Positions 1 through 8,065 of a stretch of 64,000 bases of DNA are shown piece by piece. Source of the DNA: Neobacillus niacini NBRC 15566. GTDB lineage: Bacteria; Bacillota; Bacilli; Bacillales; Cytobacillaceae. Below the pieces are notes generated by a model. It did no database searches and was not told the DNA's origin. It worked only from the letters and a program-made list of their open reading frames with translations. The translations under genes were made by a program, and so were the position numbers. Every line of letters starts with the position of its first letter. Position 1 is the first letter of the stretch. The stretch is taken from assembly GCF_001591505.1 (NCBI RefSeq), contig NZ_BCVA01000019.1, forward strand, positions 1 through 64,000, in the 5' to 3' direction.

Positions 1-13
1 TTAATTTTATTGT

Positions 14-90
14 GGCGATTGTGGCGAAGTGGTTAACGCACCTGATTGTGGTTCAGGCATTCGTGGGTTCGATTCCCATCAGTCGCCCCA
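14..90 (+). tRNA. tRNA-His (GTG)
   Basis: A cloverleaf folds with acceptor arm GCGATTG/CAGTCGC, anticodon GTG in the loop TTGTGGT, and a TTCGATT T-loop. The extra 5' G at 14 pairs with C87, the G-1 identity element of tRNA-His. CCA is encoded at 88-90. It is the first tRNA of a six-gene cluster that probably continues upstream of the window. Confidence 0.97.
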
Positions 91-123
91 TAAACCATTT
101 ATTTTGAAATATTTGAATATCAT

Positions 124-198
124 TGGGCTATAGCCAAGCGGTAAGGCATCGCACTTTGACTGCGACATGCGTTGGTTCAAATCCAGCTAGCCCAGCCA
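124..198 (+). tRNA. tRNA-Gln (TTG)
   Basis: Acceptor arm TGGGCTA pairs with TAGCCCA, the anticodon is TTG (ACTTTGACT), the T-loop is TTCAAAT and CCA is encoded. The U1-A72 pair at the top of the acceptor is typical of bacterial tRNA-Gln. Confidence 0.97.
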
Positions 199-202
199 AT
201 TC

Positions 203-277
203 GCGGAAGTAGTTCAGTGGTAGAACACCACCTTGCCAAGGTGGGGGTCGCGGGTTCGAATCCCGTCTTCCGCTCCA
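203..277 (+). tRNA. tRNA-Gly (GCC)
   Basis: Acceptor arm GCGGAAG pairs with CTTCCGC, the anticodon is GCC (CTTGCCAAG), the T-loop is TTCGAAT and CCA is encoded. A second glycine tRNA (TCC) stands alone at 33169. Confidence 0.97.
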
Positions 278-283
278 TAATAT

Positions 284-354
<71 letters not shown>

Positions 355-392
355 TTCAAATTTTACTTAGATTTAATAGCGCATTTTATTGC

Positions 393-478
393 GCCGGGGT
401 GGCGGAACTGGCAGACGCACAGGACTTAAAATCCTGCGGTAGGTGACTACCGTACCGGTTCGATTCCGGTCCTCGGCA
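393..478 (+). tRNA. tRNA-Leu (TAA)
   Basis: This is a class II tRNA with a long variable arm (GGTAGGTGACTACC). The acceptor arm GCCGGGG pairs with CCTCGGC and the anticodon is TAA (ACTTAAAAT). CCA is not encoded. Confidence 0.96.
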
Positions 479-502
479 TTACCTTTACAAAAATTTTATT
501 AT

Positions 503-583
503 GCCGGTGTGGCGGAATTGGCAGACGCGCACGACTCAAAATCGTGTTCCTCTGGAGTGTCGGTTCGACCCCGACCACCGGTA
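503..583 (+). tRNA. tRNA-Leu (CAA)
   Basis: This is a class II tRNA with acceptor arm GCCGGTG/CACCGGT, anticodon CAA (ACTCAAAAT) and a shorter variable arm. CCA is not encoded. It is the last tRNA of the cluster and is followed directly by a strong terminator. Confidence 0.96.
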
Positions 584-590
584 TCTAAAA

Positions 591-640
591 AGCACTCACT
601 AATGTTGTTCAATCAACGTTTGTGAGTGTTTTTTCTTTTT
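591..640 (+). terminator. Rho-independent terminator of the tRNA cluster
   Basis: CACTCAC at 593-599 and GTGAGTG at 622-628 form the base of a stem that continues through one T-T mismatch to TTG/CAA around a six-base loop. A T-rich tract follows (629-640). Confidence 0.9.
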
Positions 641-931
641 ATTAAAGGCTCTGGTCTTAAAGTTTTGCTGAGATGAGATAATGCTTTATTCTATTAGGAT
701 ATTTCGAGCATTTCGTTCCCGTTGGATCCATCACAATTGTCTTTGGGGATGTAGTTACCTAGTAAATGTGAAAGATTTATCCGTAGATGTCTCTGCAAGA
801 TGGGTTTCCTTAGATTACGCTGTAATCACGATCGGTTAAAGTTCTGCTAGATTCCATATATTTTATATATTTTTAGGTTACTAGTTATGGTATAGTACCA
901 AGGAGAAAATATTGTATTTAGAGGAGCAGTC

Positions 932-1567
932 ATGAGAAAAGAATGGATTTGCCGCTGGTCTTTTTTTATTTTTGGATTAATCGTATTTGGGTTGGGCATT
1001 GCCTTAACAGTTGAAGGAAAGTTAATAGGAATCGGTCCTTGGGATGTTTTTCACTATGGATTGTTTTTGCGAATTGGTCTATCGATTGGCACATGGTCTA
1101 TCATTATGGGCTTTCTATTATTAACAGTTTCCTCCGTTGCAACGAAAAAACTGCCTAAGATTGGTGCCTTTTTAAATATGCTGTTGATTGGTTTATTTAC
1201 GGATTTCTTTATCTGGCTATTGCCAAGTATCAATAGTGTAATAGGTGCCGTCATATTCTTTTGCATAGGTGCAGTTCTCATGGGGGTTGGTACAGGAATC
1301 TACATGTCGGCTGATTTGGGCTCTGGACCGCGTGATGGAATTATGCTTTTGATTATCGGTAAGACAGGCTGGAGTATCCAACGGGTTCGCAGCGGAATGG
1401 AAGTAATAGTACTAATCCTTGGTTGGGCATTGGGAGGACCAGTAGGAATCGGAACAATAATCATTGCCTTCCTATTAGGACCAATTGTAGGGGTTGCCTT
1501 ACCGCAGTCTAAAAAACTTTTAAAGTTTATTCTTGAGGAAAAAGTAGATAATAAACTAGCTGTTTAA
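932..1567 (+). CDS. yczE: YczE/YyaS/YitT-family integral membrane protein
   Basis: A 211-residue membrane protein with about five hydrophobic segments and glycine-rich motifs (GIGPWDVF, SADLGSGPRDG) typical of the YczE group (COG2364). In Bacillus subtilis the gene of this name lies beside sfp, but its biochemical role is not settled. The start is fixed by GAGGAG nine bases upstream of the ATG. It stands alone between the tRNA terminator and the sucrose locus, with no partner in an operon. The family call is firm and the function open. Confidence 0.85.
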   Translation: MRKEWICRWSFFIFGLIVFGLGIALTVEGKLIGIGPWDVFHYGLFLRIGLSIGTWSIIMGFLLLTVSSVATKKLPKIGAFLNMLLIGLFTDFFIWLLPSINSVIGAVIFFCIGAVLMGVGTGIYMSADLGSGPRDGIMLLIIGKTGWSIQRVRSGMEVIVLILGWALGGPVGIGTIIIAFLLGPIVGVALPQSKKLLKFILEEKVDNKLAV

Positions 1568-1722
1568 ATAATTTTTTCTCCCAAGAACGCCGAAACTGGT
1601 TTATATGTTAATTTTTCAAGTAAAGAATAAGATATACGCTGTTTACGGATATTTCATTACTGTCTGTTAAAATAATTGTGTAAAATAGGTTTATGATAAT
1701 TTGAGTCCAGGAGGACCCATGG

Positions 1723-2712
1723 ATGTTAACAATTAAAGAAATAGCCGAAAGGGCAAATGTTTCACGTACAACCGTTTCCAGAGTCATTAATAATGCTGGT
1801 TACGTTAGTGAGGAAGCAAAAAGAAAAGTATTAAAGGTAATTGAAGAAACAGGATATATCCCTAGTGAAAATGCTAAGTCATTACGTACGAAAAAGACAA
1901 AGGTTATTGGTGTGATTCTCCCGAAAATTAGTACGGAAACATCGAGCCGGCTTGTAAAAGGCCTGGATGAAATATTTGCAAAAGAGGGATATCAAATCCT
2001 ACTAGCCAACACCAATCTCAATCCGGAAAAAGAGATTGAATACTTAAAGCTGTTAAAGAGCAGGCATGTCGATGGGATAATCCTGTCGGCGACCAATATT
2101 AATCAGTCATTAGTGGAAGAAATATATCAGTTAAAAATTCCATTTGTAATGGTAGGTCAGCATATCTCCGGTATGGCCAACGTTCTGTTTGATGATTATC
2201 AGGCATCTAAAGATATGATTCAATTTTTCATTCATAAAGGCTATCAGAACATTGCCTTTATTGGTGTAACTGAAGAAGACCGTTCTGTAGGGTATTTGCG
2301 GAAGTTAGGATACTTGGACGCGATGAAAGAGAATCAGTTAGCGGTTGAGGAAAGCTGGGTGCAGACAGGAATTTTTAATGTCGATTCTGGTTATGAATGC
2401 ATGAAAACCATTATGGCAACAACCAAACGAACACCTGATGCGGTGTTGGCTGTGACAGACCGACTTGCAATTGGAGCCTCCCAATATATTAAAGATAAAG
2501 GCCTCTGTATCCCAAAGGATATTGCTGTTGCCGGAATGGGTGGCTCGGAGCTGGCAAGACATATCTCTCCTCCTTTGACCACGATTGATTTTTCAGTGGA
2601 AGAGGCAGGACGTGAGGCGGCAAGTTTATTATTAGAGCAGATAAATGGTGGAAATTACCACGAAACGATTAAGACAATTAAGTATAGACTTCTTGAACGT
2701 TCCAGTATATAA
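1723..2712 (+). CDS. scrR: LacI-family repressor of the sucrose locus
   Basis: A 329-residue regulator with an N-terminal LacI helix-turn-helix (IKEIAERANVSRTTVSRVIN) and a hinge near residue 55, followed by a periplasmic-binding-protein-like effector domain. AGGAGG at 1709-1714 sits eight bases before the ATG at 1723; a closer ATG at 1719 is out of frame and closes at once. It precedes a PTS transporter, a GH32 hydrolase and a fructokinase, and three copies of a GGAATCGATTCC-like palindrome lie between it and them. It is therefore most likely the sucrose-operon repressor, probably autoregulating through the copy in its own terminator. The inducer is inferred, not shown. Confidence 0.85.
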   Translation: MLTIKEIAERANVSRTTVSRVINNAGYVSEEAKRKVLKVIEETGYIPSENAKSLRTKKTKVIGVILPKISTETSSRLVKGLDEIFAKEGYQILLANTNLNPEKEIEYLKLLKSRHVDGIILSATNINQSLVEEIYQLKIPFVMVGQHISGMANVLFDDYQASKDMIQFFIHKGYQNIAFIGVTEEDRSVGYLRKLGYLDAMKENQLAVEESWVQTGIFNVDSGYECMKTIMATTKRTPDAVLAVTDRLAIGASQYIKDKGLCIPKDIAVAGMGGSELARHISPPLTTIDFSVEEAGREAASLLLEQINGGNYHETIKTIKYRLLERSSI

Positions 2713-2717
2713 TCAAT

Positions 2718-2755
2718 GTGTAATCGATTCCATAACGGTTACACTTTATTTTTTT
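2718..2755 (+). terminator. Terminator of scrR overlapping an operator copy
   Basis: GTGTAATCG (2718-2726) pairs with CGGTTACAC (2736-2744), with one T-G pair, and is followed by a T-rich run. The operator-like sequence GTAATCGATTCC (2720-2731), one base off the downstream palindromes, lies inside the 5' arm and loop. Confidence 0.7.
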
Positions 2756-2762
2756 AAAAAAA

Positions 2763-2774
2763 GGAATCGATTCC
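2763..2774 (+). promoter_or_regulatory. ScrR operator 1 (GGAATCGATTCC)
   Basis: Perfect 12-bp palindrome with the central CG typical of LacI-family operators. It is repeated exactly at 2835. It lies about 95 bp before the PTS gene, so repressor bound here would block promoter access or form a loop with the second site. Confidence 0.75.
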
Positions 2775-2834
2775 ACAAATTATAAATTTGGTTTAGTTCC
2801 ACAAAATAAAAGAAATCTTTTTTTTCTTCTATCT

Positions 2835-2846
2835 GGAATCGATTCC
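2835..2846 (+). promoter_or_regulatory. ScrR operator 2 (GGAATCGATTCC)
   Basis: Exact second copy of the palindrome, 72 bp after the first (close to seven helical turns) and 24 bp before the start of the PTS gene. Both copies continue with CAC after the core. Confidence 0.75.
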
Positions 2847-2869
2847 ACAAAAAAACTGAGGTGAATACG

Positions 2870-4264
2870 ATGTCAGAAAATCGCAAAATTGCACAAGAAG
2901 TGATCGAAGCTGTTGGGGGCGAGGAGAATATTCAATCAGTAGCCCATTGTGCCACAAGGCTAAGAATCATGGTCAATGATAAAGAAAAAATCAATCAAGA
3001 ACAGGTAGAACAAATCAATAAAGTAAAGGGAGCATTCTATAATTCCGGTCAATACCAAATTATATTTGGTACTGGTACAGTAAATAAAATATACGAAGAA
3101 GTATCATATTTAGGTCTGGATACAAAATCCGCAACTGAACAGAAAAAAGAAGCAGTAAAAAGCGGAATGAAATTTCAACGAGCAATTCGTACCTTTGGTG
3201 ATGTATTTGTACCGATTATTCCGGTTCTAGTAGCGACAGGACTTTTTATGGGTCTTCGCGGCTTGGTGATGCAAGACCAAATTTTAGCTCTATTTGGAAT
3301 GAAGCCGGAGGATGTATCACAAAACTTTCTGCTCTTTACACAGGTATTAACGGATACAGCCTTTATCTTCCTGCCGGCTCTTGTTGCCTGGTCAACGTTT
3401 AGAGTATTTGGGGGAACTCCGATAATTGGATTGATTCTTGGACTCATGCTGGTTTCACCTGCCTTGCCAAATGCCTATGCAGTTGCAGGAGGCAGTGAAG
3501 AAGCGCTGCGTTTCTTCGACTTTATCCCGGTAGTTGGTTATCAAGGTTCAGTGATTCCAGCCTTTATCGCCGGTATTATTGGAGCGAAACTTGAAAGAGC
3601 TATTAGAAAACGAGTTCCTGAAGCATTGGATTTAATTGTTACACCGTTCGTTACGCTGCTTGTGATGAGTGCACTTGCACTATTAGTCATCGGACCTATT
3701 TTCCATACTGTTGAGCAAGGAATCTTGAATGTTGCGACAAATGTACTGTCTTGGCCATTTGGATTGGCAGGTCTATTAATCGGTGGATTAAACCAACTGA
3801 TTGTTATCACAGGTGTTCACCACGTATTCAATATGTTAGAAATTCAACTGCTGGCTGAATTCAAAAACAATCCTTATAACGCGATTGTAACGTGTGCGGT
3901 TGCAGCACAGGGTGGAGCAGCTCTGGCGGTGGGATTAAAGACAAAGTCTGCAAAATTAAAAGCATTGGCACTGCCATCTTCATTTTCAGCATTTTTAGGT
4001 ATCACCGAGCCAGCGATCTTCGGGGTAAACCTCCGTTACGGTAAACCATTTATCATGGCATTGATCGGTGGTGCAGCAGGCGGATTCTTAGCTTCCATTC
4101 TTGGATTAAAGGCAACAGGTATGGCCGTTACCGTTATTCCTGGAATACTGCTTTATCTAAATGGGCAGATTTTACAATATATTTTAGTAAACGTCGTTGC
4201 GATTGCCGTAGCCTTCATTTTGACTTGGATGTTTGGCTATTCAGATAAAGAAGTGGAGAAATAG
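2870..4264 (+). CDS. scrA: Sucrose-type PTS permease, EIIBC
   Basis: A 464-residue membrane permease of the glucose/sucrose PTS superfamily that would import and phosphorylate sucrose to sucrose-6-phosphate. The EIIB domain (residues 1-85) carries the phospho-cysteine in AHCATRLR (Cys27). The EIIC domain follows with about ten membrane segments and the signature GITEPAIFGVN. No EIIA domain is present, so the phosphoryl group must come from a separate EIIA. I place the start at ATG 2870, because GAGGTG at 2858-2863 is its ribosome binding site and would itself be used as codons by an earlier GTG start. Sucrose specificity rests on the neighbouring GH32 and fructokinase genes. Confidence 0.88.
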   Translation: MSENRKIAQEVIEAVGGEENIQSVAHCATRLRIMVNDKEKINQEQVEQINKVKGAFYNSGQYQIIFGTGTVNKIYEEVSYLGLDTKSATEQKKEAVKSGMKFQRAIRTFGDVFVPIIPVLVATGLFMGLRGLVMQDQILALFGMKPEDVSQNFLLFTQVLTDTAFIFLPALVAWSTFRVFGGTPIIGLILGLMLVSPALPNAYAVAGGSEEALRFFDFIPVVGYQGSVIPAFIAGIIGAKLERAIRKRVPEALDLIVTPFVTLLVMSALALLVIGPIFHTVEQGILNVATNVLSWPFGLAGLLIGGLNQLIVITGVHHVFNMLEIQLLAEFKNNPYNAIVTCAVAAQGGAALAVGLKTKSAKLKALALPSSFSAFLGITEPAIFGVNLRYGKPFIMALIGGAAGGFLASILGLKATGMAVTVIPGILLYLNGQILQYILVNVVAIAVAFILTWMFGYSDKEVEK

Positions 4265-4292
4265 GCAAGGTTGAACTTGCCTTTTCTTTTTA
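4264..4292 (+). terminator. Weak hairpin between scrA and scrB
   Basis: GGCAAG (4264-4269) pairs with CTTGCC (4276-4281) and a T-rich tract follows. With six base pairs it is probably a partial terminator or stabiliser that lowers distal expression. Confidence 0.5.
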
Positions 4293-4309
4293 TATAGGAG
4301 GTTCTGAAC

Positions 4310-5698
4310 ATGACAGAAATCCTTATTCAAAAAGCATACAAAGAAATAGAAAAATATAGGAATAAGGTAATCAATGATTCTTACCGATTAGACTACCATC
4401 TCATGCCGCCCGTTGGATTATTAAATGATCCCAATGGATTGATTCAATTTAAAGGGGTTTATCATGTTTTTTATCAGTGGAACCCATTTGATACGGCGCA
4501 TGGTGCTAAGTTTTGGGGGCACTTTACTTCTGAAGATATGGTCCATTGGCGTGAAGAGCCGATTGCCTTGGCTCCAAGTGAGTGGTATGAAATAAATGGC
4601 TGTTATTCTGGCAGCGCGGTAGAAGCGGATGGAAAACTGTATCTCTTTTATACAGGAAATGTGAAGCAAGAAGATGGAACCCGGGAAACCTATCAATGCC
4701 TTGCGGTTTCTGAAGATGGAATCCATTTTGAAAAGCATGGTCCGGTTTTGCGGCTTCCGGAACAGTACACAGCCCATTTTCGCGACCCGAAGGTTTGGAA
4801 AAAAGATGAAAACTGGTATATGGTTGTGGGTGCGCAAACTTTGGATGAAAAGGGCATAGCGGTATTATTCCACTCAAAAGACTTATATCATTGGGAGGAA
4901 GCGGGTCCGATTGCCGGCTCTGGAATGAATGGGCTTGAGGACTTTGGCTATATGTGGGAATGTCCAGACCTGATTCATTTAAATGGTAAAGATGTCTTAT
5001 TGGTTTCGCCGCAGGGACTAGAGCCAGACGGGGACTTCTATCATAATTTGTTTGAATCTGGATATTTTACTGGCGAGTTAGATTTGGAGAGTGTGAAGTT
5101 TCAGCATGGACCATTTACCGAGCTAGACCGTGGCTTTGACTTCTATGCACCACAAACCTTTACGAATGAGTCTGGGAGAACGATCCTGTACGCTTGGATG
5201 GGAATCACCGATGAGCAGGAAGCCTATCAGCCGACCATCGCGAATCATTGGGTACATGCCCTAACCATCCCAAGAGAATTAGAACTTCACCACGGGAAGA
5301 TTTTACAGAAACCAGTGGAGGAACTAAAGAAGCTGCGAAAAGATCATGAAGTTGTGGAAGGAAATATATGCGAAGGCATTTCAATGGAGTTGCTCGTAGA
5401 TTTCGAAAAAGCCGGTCCATTTGAAATCTCATTTCGGAACGAAGCATACTTAAAATTTGATTCTGACAAGTTTACGTTAAAAAGAAGAAATTTTAAAACA
5501 GGTGAATTCGAAAAAAGATCATGCAAAATAGCTTCTGTTTCTAAGTTGCAAATTTTAATGGACCATTCCTCCTTAGAGATTTTTGTTAATGACGGTGAAG
5601 AAGTATTTACGGCACGGTATTTTCCAAATCCTGAGGACGTGACGATCAGTATTCAAGGAGATGTTGAATTTACATGGACCAAGTGGAATCTTGGTTAG
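4310..5698 (+). CDS. scrB: Sucrose-6-phosphate hydrolase (GH32)
   Basis: A 462-residue cytoplasmic beta-fructofuranosidase that splits sucrose-6-phosphate to glucose-6-phosphate and fructose. The three GH32 catalytic blocks are visible: LLNDPNG (Asp nucleophile, about residue 42), FRDPKVW (transition-state stabiliser) and WECPDL (acid/base Glu). There is no signal peptide, as expected for an enzyme acting on an imported phosphorylated sugar. The beta-propeller is followed by the usual C-terminal beta-sandwich. AGGAGG lies ten bases upstream of the ATG. Its length matches the Bacillus SacA family. Confidence 0.93.
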   Translation: MTEILIQKAYKEIEKYRNKVINDSYRLDYHLMPPVGLLNDPNGLIQFKGVYHVFYQWNPFDTAHGAKFWGHFTSEDMVHWREEPIALAPSEWYEINGCYSGSAVEADGKLYLFYTGNVKQEDGTRETYQCLAVSEDGIHFEKHGPVLRLPEQYTAHFRDPKVWKKDENWYMVVGAQTLDEKGIAVLFHSKDLYHWEEAGPIAGSGMNGLEDFGYMWECPDLIHLNGKDVLLVSPQGLEPDGDFYHNLFESGYFTGELDLESVKFQHGPFTELDRGFDFYAPQTFTNESGRTILYAWMGITDEQEAYQPTIANHWVHALTIPRELELHHGKILQKPVEELKKLRKDHEVVEGNICEGISMELLVDFEKAGPFEISFRNEAYLKFDSDKFTLKRRNFKTGEFEKRSCKIASVSKLQILMDHSSLEIFVNDGEEVFTARYFPNPEDVTISIQGDVEFTWTKWNLG

Positions 5699-5710
5699 AT
5701 AGAGGTGATG

Positions 5711-6658
5711 ATGCTGAACGGAGTATTATGTTTGGGCGAAGCCCTTATTGATTTTATCCCGCTAGAGTCTGACAATTTAACTTATCAAAAAGCTCCAGGC
5801 GGTGCACCGGCTAATGTTTCAGTTGGAATTTCAAAACTTGGAGGGAAGGCGACTTTTCTTGGTAAGGTTGGAAATGATGTGCTGGGGATCTTCCTTCAGG
5901 AAACTTTGACAGATTACGGTGTTAATACGCAATCGATGAAGTATACAGACGAAGCTAGAACAGGCCTCACGTTTGTTACATTGGAGTCTTCCGGGGAGCG
6001 GAGTTTCAGTTTTTACATCAATCCAAGCGCGGACCGATTCTTAAAAAAAGAGGAATTGGATCCTGCACTATTTGAACAGCATAAGATTTTTCATTTCGGT
6101 TCAATCTCATTAATCAGTGAGCCTGCTAAATCAGCCACACTTCGGGCGGTCGAGCTTGCGAGAGAAAAGGGTATGCTGCTATCATATGATCCGAATCTCC
6201 GCTTAGGTTTGTGGGAATCTGAAGATCAGGCAAGGGAGACTATCCTTGCAACACTTTCCTATGCAGATATTCTAAAGGTGTCCGAGGAGGAAATCATCTT
6301 TTTAACAGGATGCAGCAACGTAGAAGAAGGACTCGGTCAATTACCTGATTTGCCGCTAATATTGGTGACATTAGGCGGTGAGGGATGTTTATACCGATTT
6401 AAAGGGCAGATTGGAAGAGTTCCTGCGTTAGAATGCAAGGTGGTTGATACGACTGGGGCTGGGGATGCGTTTGTTTCCGGAATTCTTTATTCTATCAATG
6501 AATCTGCAAAAACTCTGGCTGAGTTTTCGGGACAGGAAATGAAAGAGGTTATCCAATTCGCAAGTGTTTCCGGCGGTATAGCTATCACCAAAAAAGGCGC
6601 CATGACGGGTTTGCCTGCACTAGATGAAATTAGAGAAAGATTAAAAGAAAAGGCTTAA
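5711..6658 (+). CDS. scrK: Fructokinase, PfkB/ribokinase family
   Basis: A 315-residue sugar kinase that would phosphorylate the fructose released by ScrB. It has the N-terminal family signature PGGAPANVSVGISKLGG and the C-terminal motif DTTGAGDAF, which carries the catalytic Asp and the anion hole. The start at 5711 gives five bases after GAGG (5702-5705); GTG 5705 and ATG 5708 are too close to the binding site. It is translated 12 bases after scrB, so it belongs to the same operon, and a strong hairpin closes the unit. Confidence 0.9.
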   Translation: MLNGVLCLGEALIDFIPLESDNLTYQKAPGGAPANVSVGISKLGGKATFLGKVGNDVLGIFLQETLTDYGVNTQSMKYTDEARTGLTFVTLESSGERSFSFYINPSADRFLKKEELDPALFEQHKIFHFGSISLISEPAKSATLRAVELAREKGMLLSYDPNLRLGLWESEDQARETILATLSYADILKVSEEEIIFLTGCSNVEEGLGQLPDLPLILVTLGGEGCLYRFKGQIGRVPALECKVVDTTGAGDAFVSGILYSINESAKTLAEFSGQEMKEVIQFASVSGGIAITKKGAMTGLPALDEIRERLKEKA

Positions 6659-6668
6659 AAATGTTATT

Positions 6669-6704
6669 AAAAGGTGTGTACATAAAAATCAGTACACACC
6701 TTTT
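6669..6704. terminator. Bidirectional terminator after scrK
   Basis: AAAAGGTGTGTAC at 6669-6681 and its exact complement at 6692-6704 form a 13-bp stem with A/T tails on both sides. It separates scrK from the convergent gene at 6727. Confidence 0.8.
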
Positions 6705-6726
6705 AATGTTCATTTGAATCATAAAT

Positions 6727-6999
6727 TTATAGCGGTTGAGGCAGCGGACCTTCTACTGGTCCAACAGGTTTTTCCGCTTTTGCAATAAGTTTTTTCTGTT
6801 CTTCGACAAGCTGGGTTTCAGTATGTTTATAAAATCCCAATGCCTCTAGGTTTGTTAAAAATGACTTTCTGTCCATGCTTAGGTTTAAGGTAAGAATTCC
6901 ATTAGAAAACTTACGAAAGAAAAGAATGATTTCTTTTTTATAAATACCTATTACTCTTACAATAAAGTACATTAGCAGGAAAATAATAACGAACCCCAT
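6727..6999 (-). CDS. Small single-span membrane protein, unknown function
   Basis: A 90-residue protein with one N-terminal membrane helix (VIIFLLMYFIVRVIGIY), then a basic cytoplasmic segment and a proline-rich tail ending GPVEGPLPQPL. A weak GGGGATG precedes the start by about ten bases. The tail and helix resemble no family I can name. It is convergent with scrK, and the base composition fits its neighbours. I consider it a probable real gene of unknown function. Confidence 0.55.
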   Translation of the reverse strand: MGFVIIFLLMYFIVRVIGIYKKEIILFFRKFSNGILTLNLSMDRKSFLTNLEALGFYKHTETQLVEEQKKLIAKAEKPVGPVEGPLPQPL

Positions 7000-7197
7000 G
7001 TTTGTTACATCCCCATTTCTACGCGAAGGCTTCTCGTCTTGTTAAATATCTTCAAAAATAAATTTAACATATATACATAATTATCCTGCTTTATTACCAA
7101 AAGCATTTTTAATTATTTATCTCTCAGTGAGGAACTGGCTCCCAACTTGAAGGCCAGTTTTGTTATGGGTCATAAAAAAGGCTGTGTACAAGAAAAA

Positions 7198-7881
7198 TTA
7201 CATTTTTAAATTGGATTTTTGTAAGTGAAATAGTTGATGATTTCGAACGACTTCATTTATATAGTTCATGGTTATTTTTTCTGCTTCTTCGAGGTTGTAG
7301 TGCGTCCGGTTATTTAGGATATTTGATAACATTCCTTGCCAAATTAGGTTGGTCAGTTCATTGATTCCATCAATATTTTCTATTTTTATCTTGCCTTCGT
7401 TTGCAGCTGCCTGTAATAGGCTCAAACCCCTTTTGTCCATATTTCGTTCAAAGAGGATGGGTTTTAATTCGTCCGGGATGTTAATTAAGTCATTTGGATA
7501 AAGTTTATAGTATTCTTCTAATAGAGCTTCTGGATGTTCACCCAAATCCATAATAAAAATAGCATGAAAAATCTGTGGGGATTTAAATGAATGCTTACAA
7601 AAACATTCCCAAGCCAATAGGTATTTTTCTAATGGGTTTTTCCCTTTCTCCATATAGATAGCAACATCTTCCGTATAGGTTTTCAAGAACTTCATTGAGG
7701 CAAAAAAGACTAGATGGGAAAGTTCAGTAAAATAGTTATAAATCGTGGCGCTATTATAGCCCGCACGATCCGCTACCTTCCTGATGGTAATCTTATCCAT
7801 TCCCTCTTCCTCGATAATTTCAGCGGTTGCATCAACAAAATAAGTCCACATCCGGCTCATTTGAATTTCCCTTTTTTTCAT
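7198..7881 (-). CDS. TetR/AcrR-family transcriptional regulator
   Basis: A 227-residue repressor with an N-terminal TetR helix-turn-helix (IRKVADRAGYNSATIYNYF, near residues 30-50) and a helical ligand-binding domain. I take ATG 7881 as the start because GAGGGGATT lies just upstream of it. It faces a BCCT transporter across 184 bases that contain AT-rich dyads, so it probably controls that operon and itself. Its ligand is unknown. If the transporter imports a quaternary amine, that compound or a breakdown product is the first guess. Confidence 0.85.
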   Translation of the reverse strand: MKKREIQMSRMWTYFVDATAEIIEEEGMDKITIRKVADRAGYNSATIYNYFTELSHLVFFASMKFLKTYTEDVAIYMEKGKNPLEKYLLAWECFCKHSFKSPQIFHAIFIMDLGEHPEALLEEYYKLYPNDLINIPDELKPILFERNMDKRGLSLLQAAANEGKIKIENIDGINELTNLIWQGMLSNILNNRTHYNLEEAEKITMNYINEVVRNHQLFHLQKSNLKM

Positions 7882-7985
7882 AGTAATCCCCTCTCCCAAA
7901 AAAGTCTTTTAGTATATAGTGAATGTTTAGAAAATTTATATTGTCAGAAAATAATCACTATGATAATATAACCATAGTTAATAAA

Positions 7986-7997
7986 TAATCATGATTA
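7986..7997. promoter_or_regulatory. Candidate TetR operator (TAATCATGATTA)
   Basis: Perfect 12-bp palindrome in the divergent intergenic region, with related half-sites ATAATCA nearby on either side (for example AATAATCATACC around 8001). Position and symmetry suit the adjacent TetR protein; no binding evidence exists. Confidence 0.45.
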
Positions 7998-8065
7998 GTA
8001 AAATAATCATACCACGAAAAGGGGAAAGTTGAAAAATATTTTCTAATAAAAAGGGGTTGAGGTAA

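Noticed and set aside
7133..7159. AACTGGC/GCCAGTT hairpin between the small membrane protein and the TetR gene
   Set aside because: It lacks a T run in the direction needed for the TetR gene and lies too far from either stop to be called a terminator with confidence.
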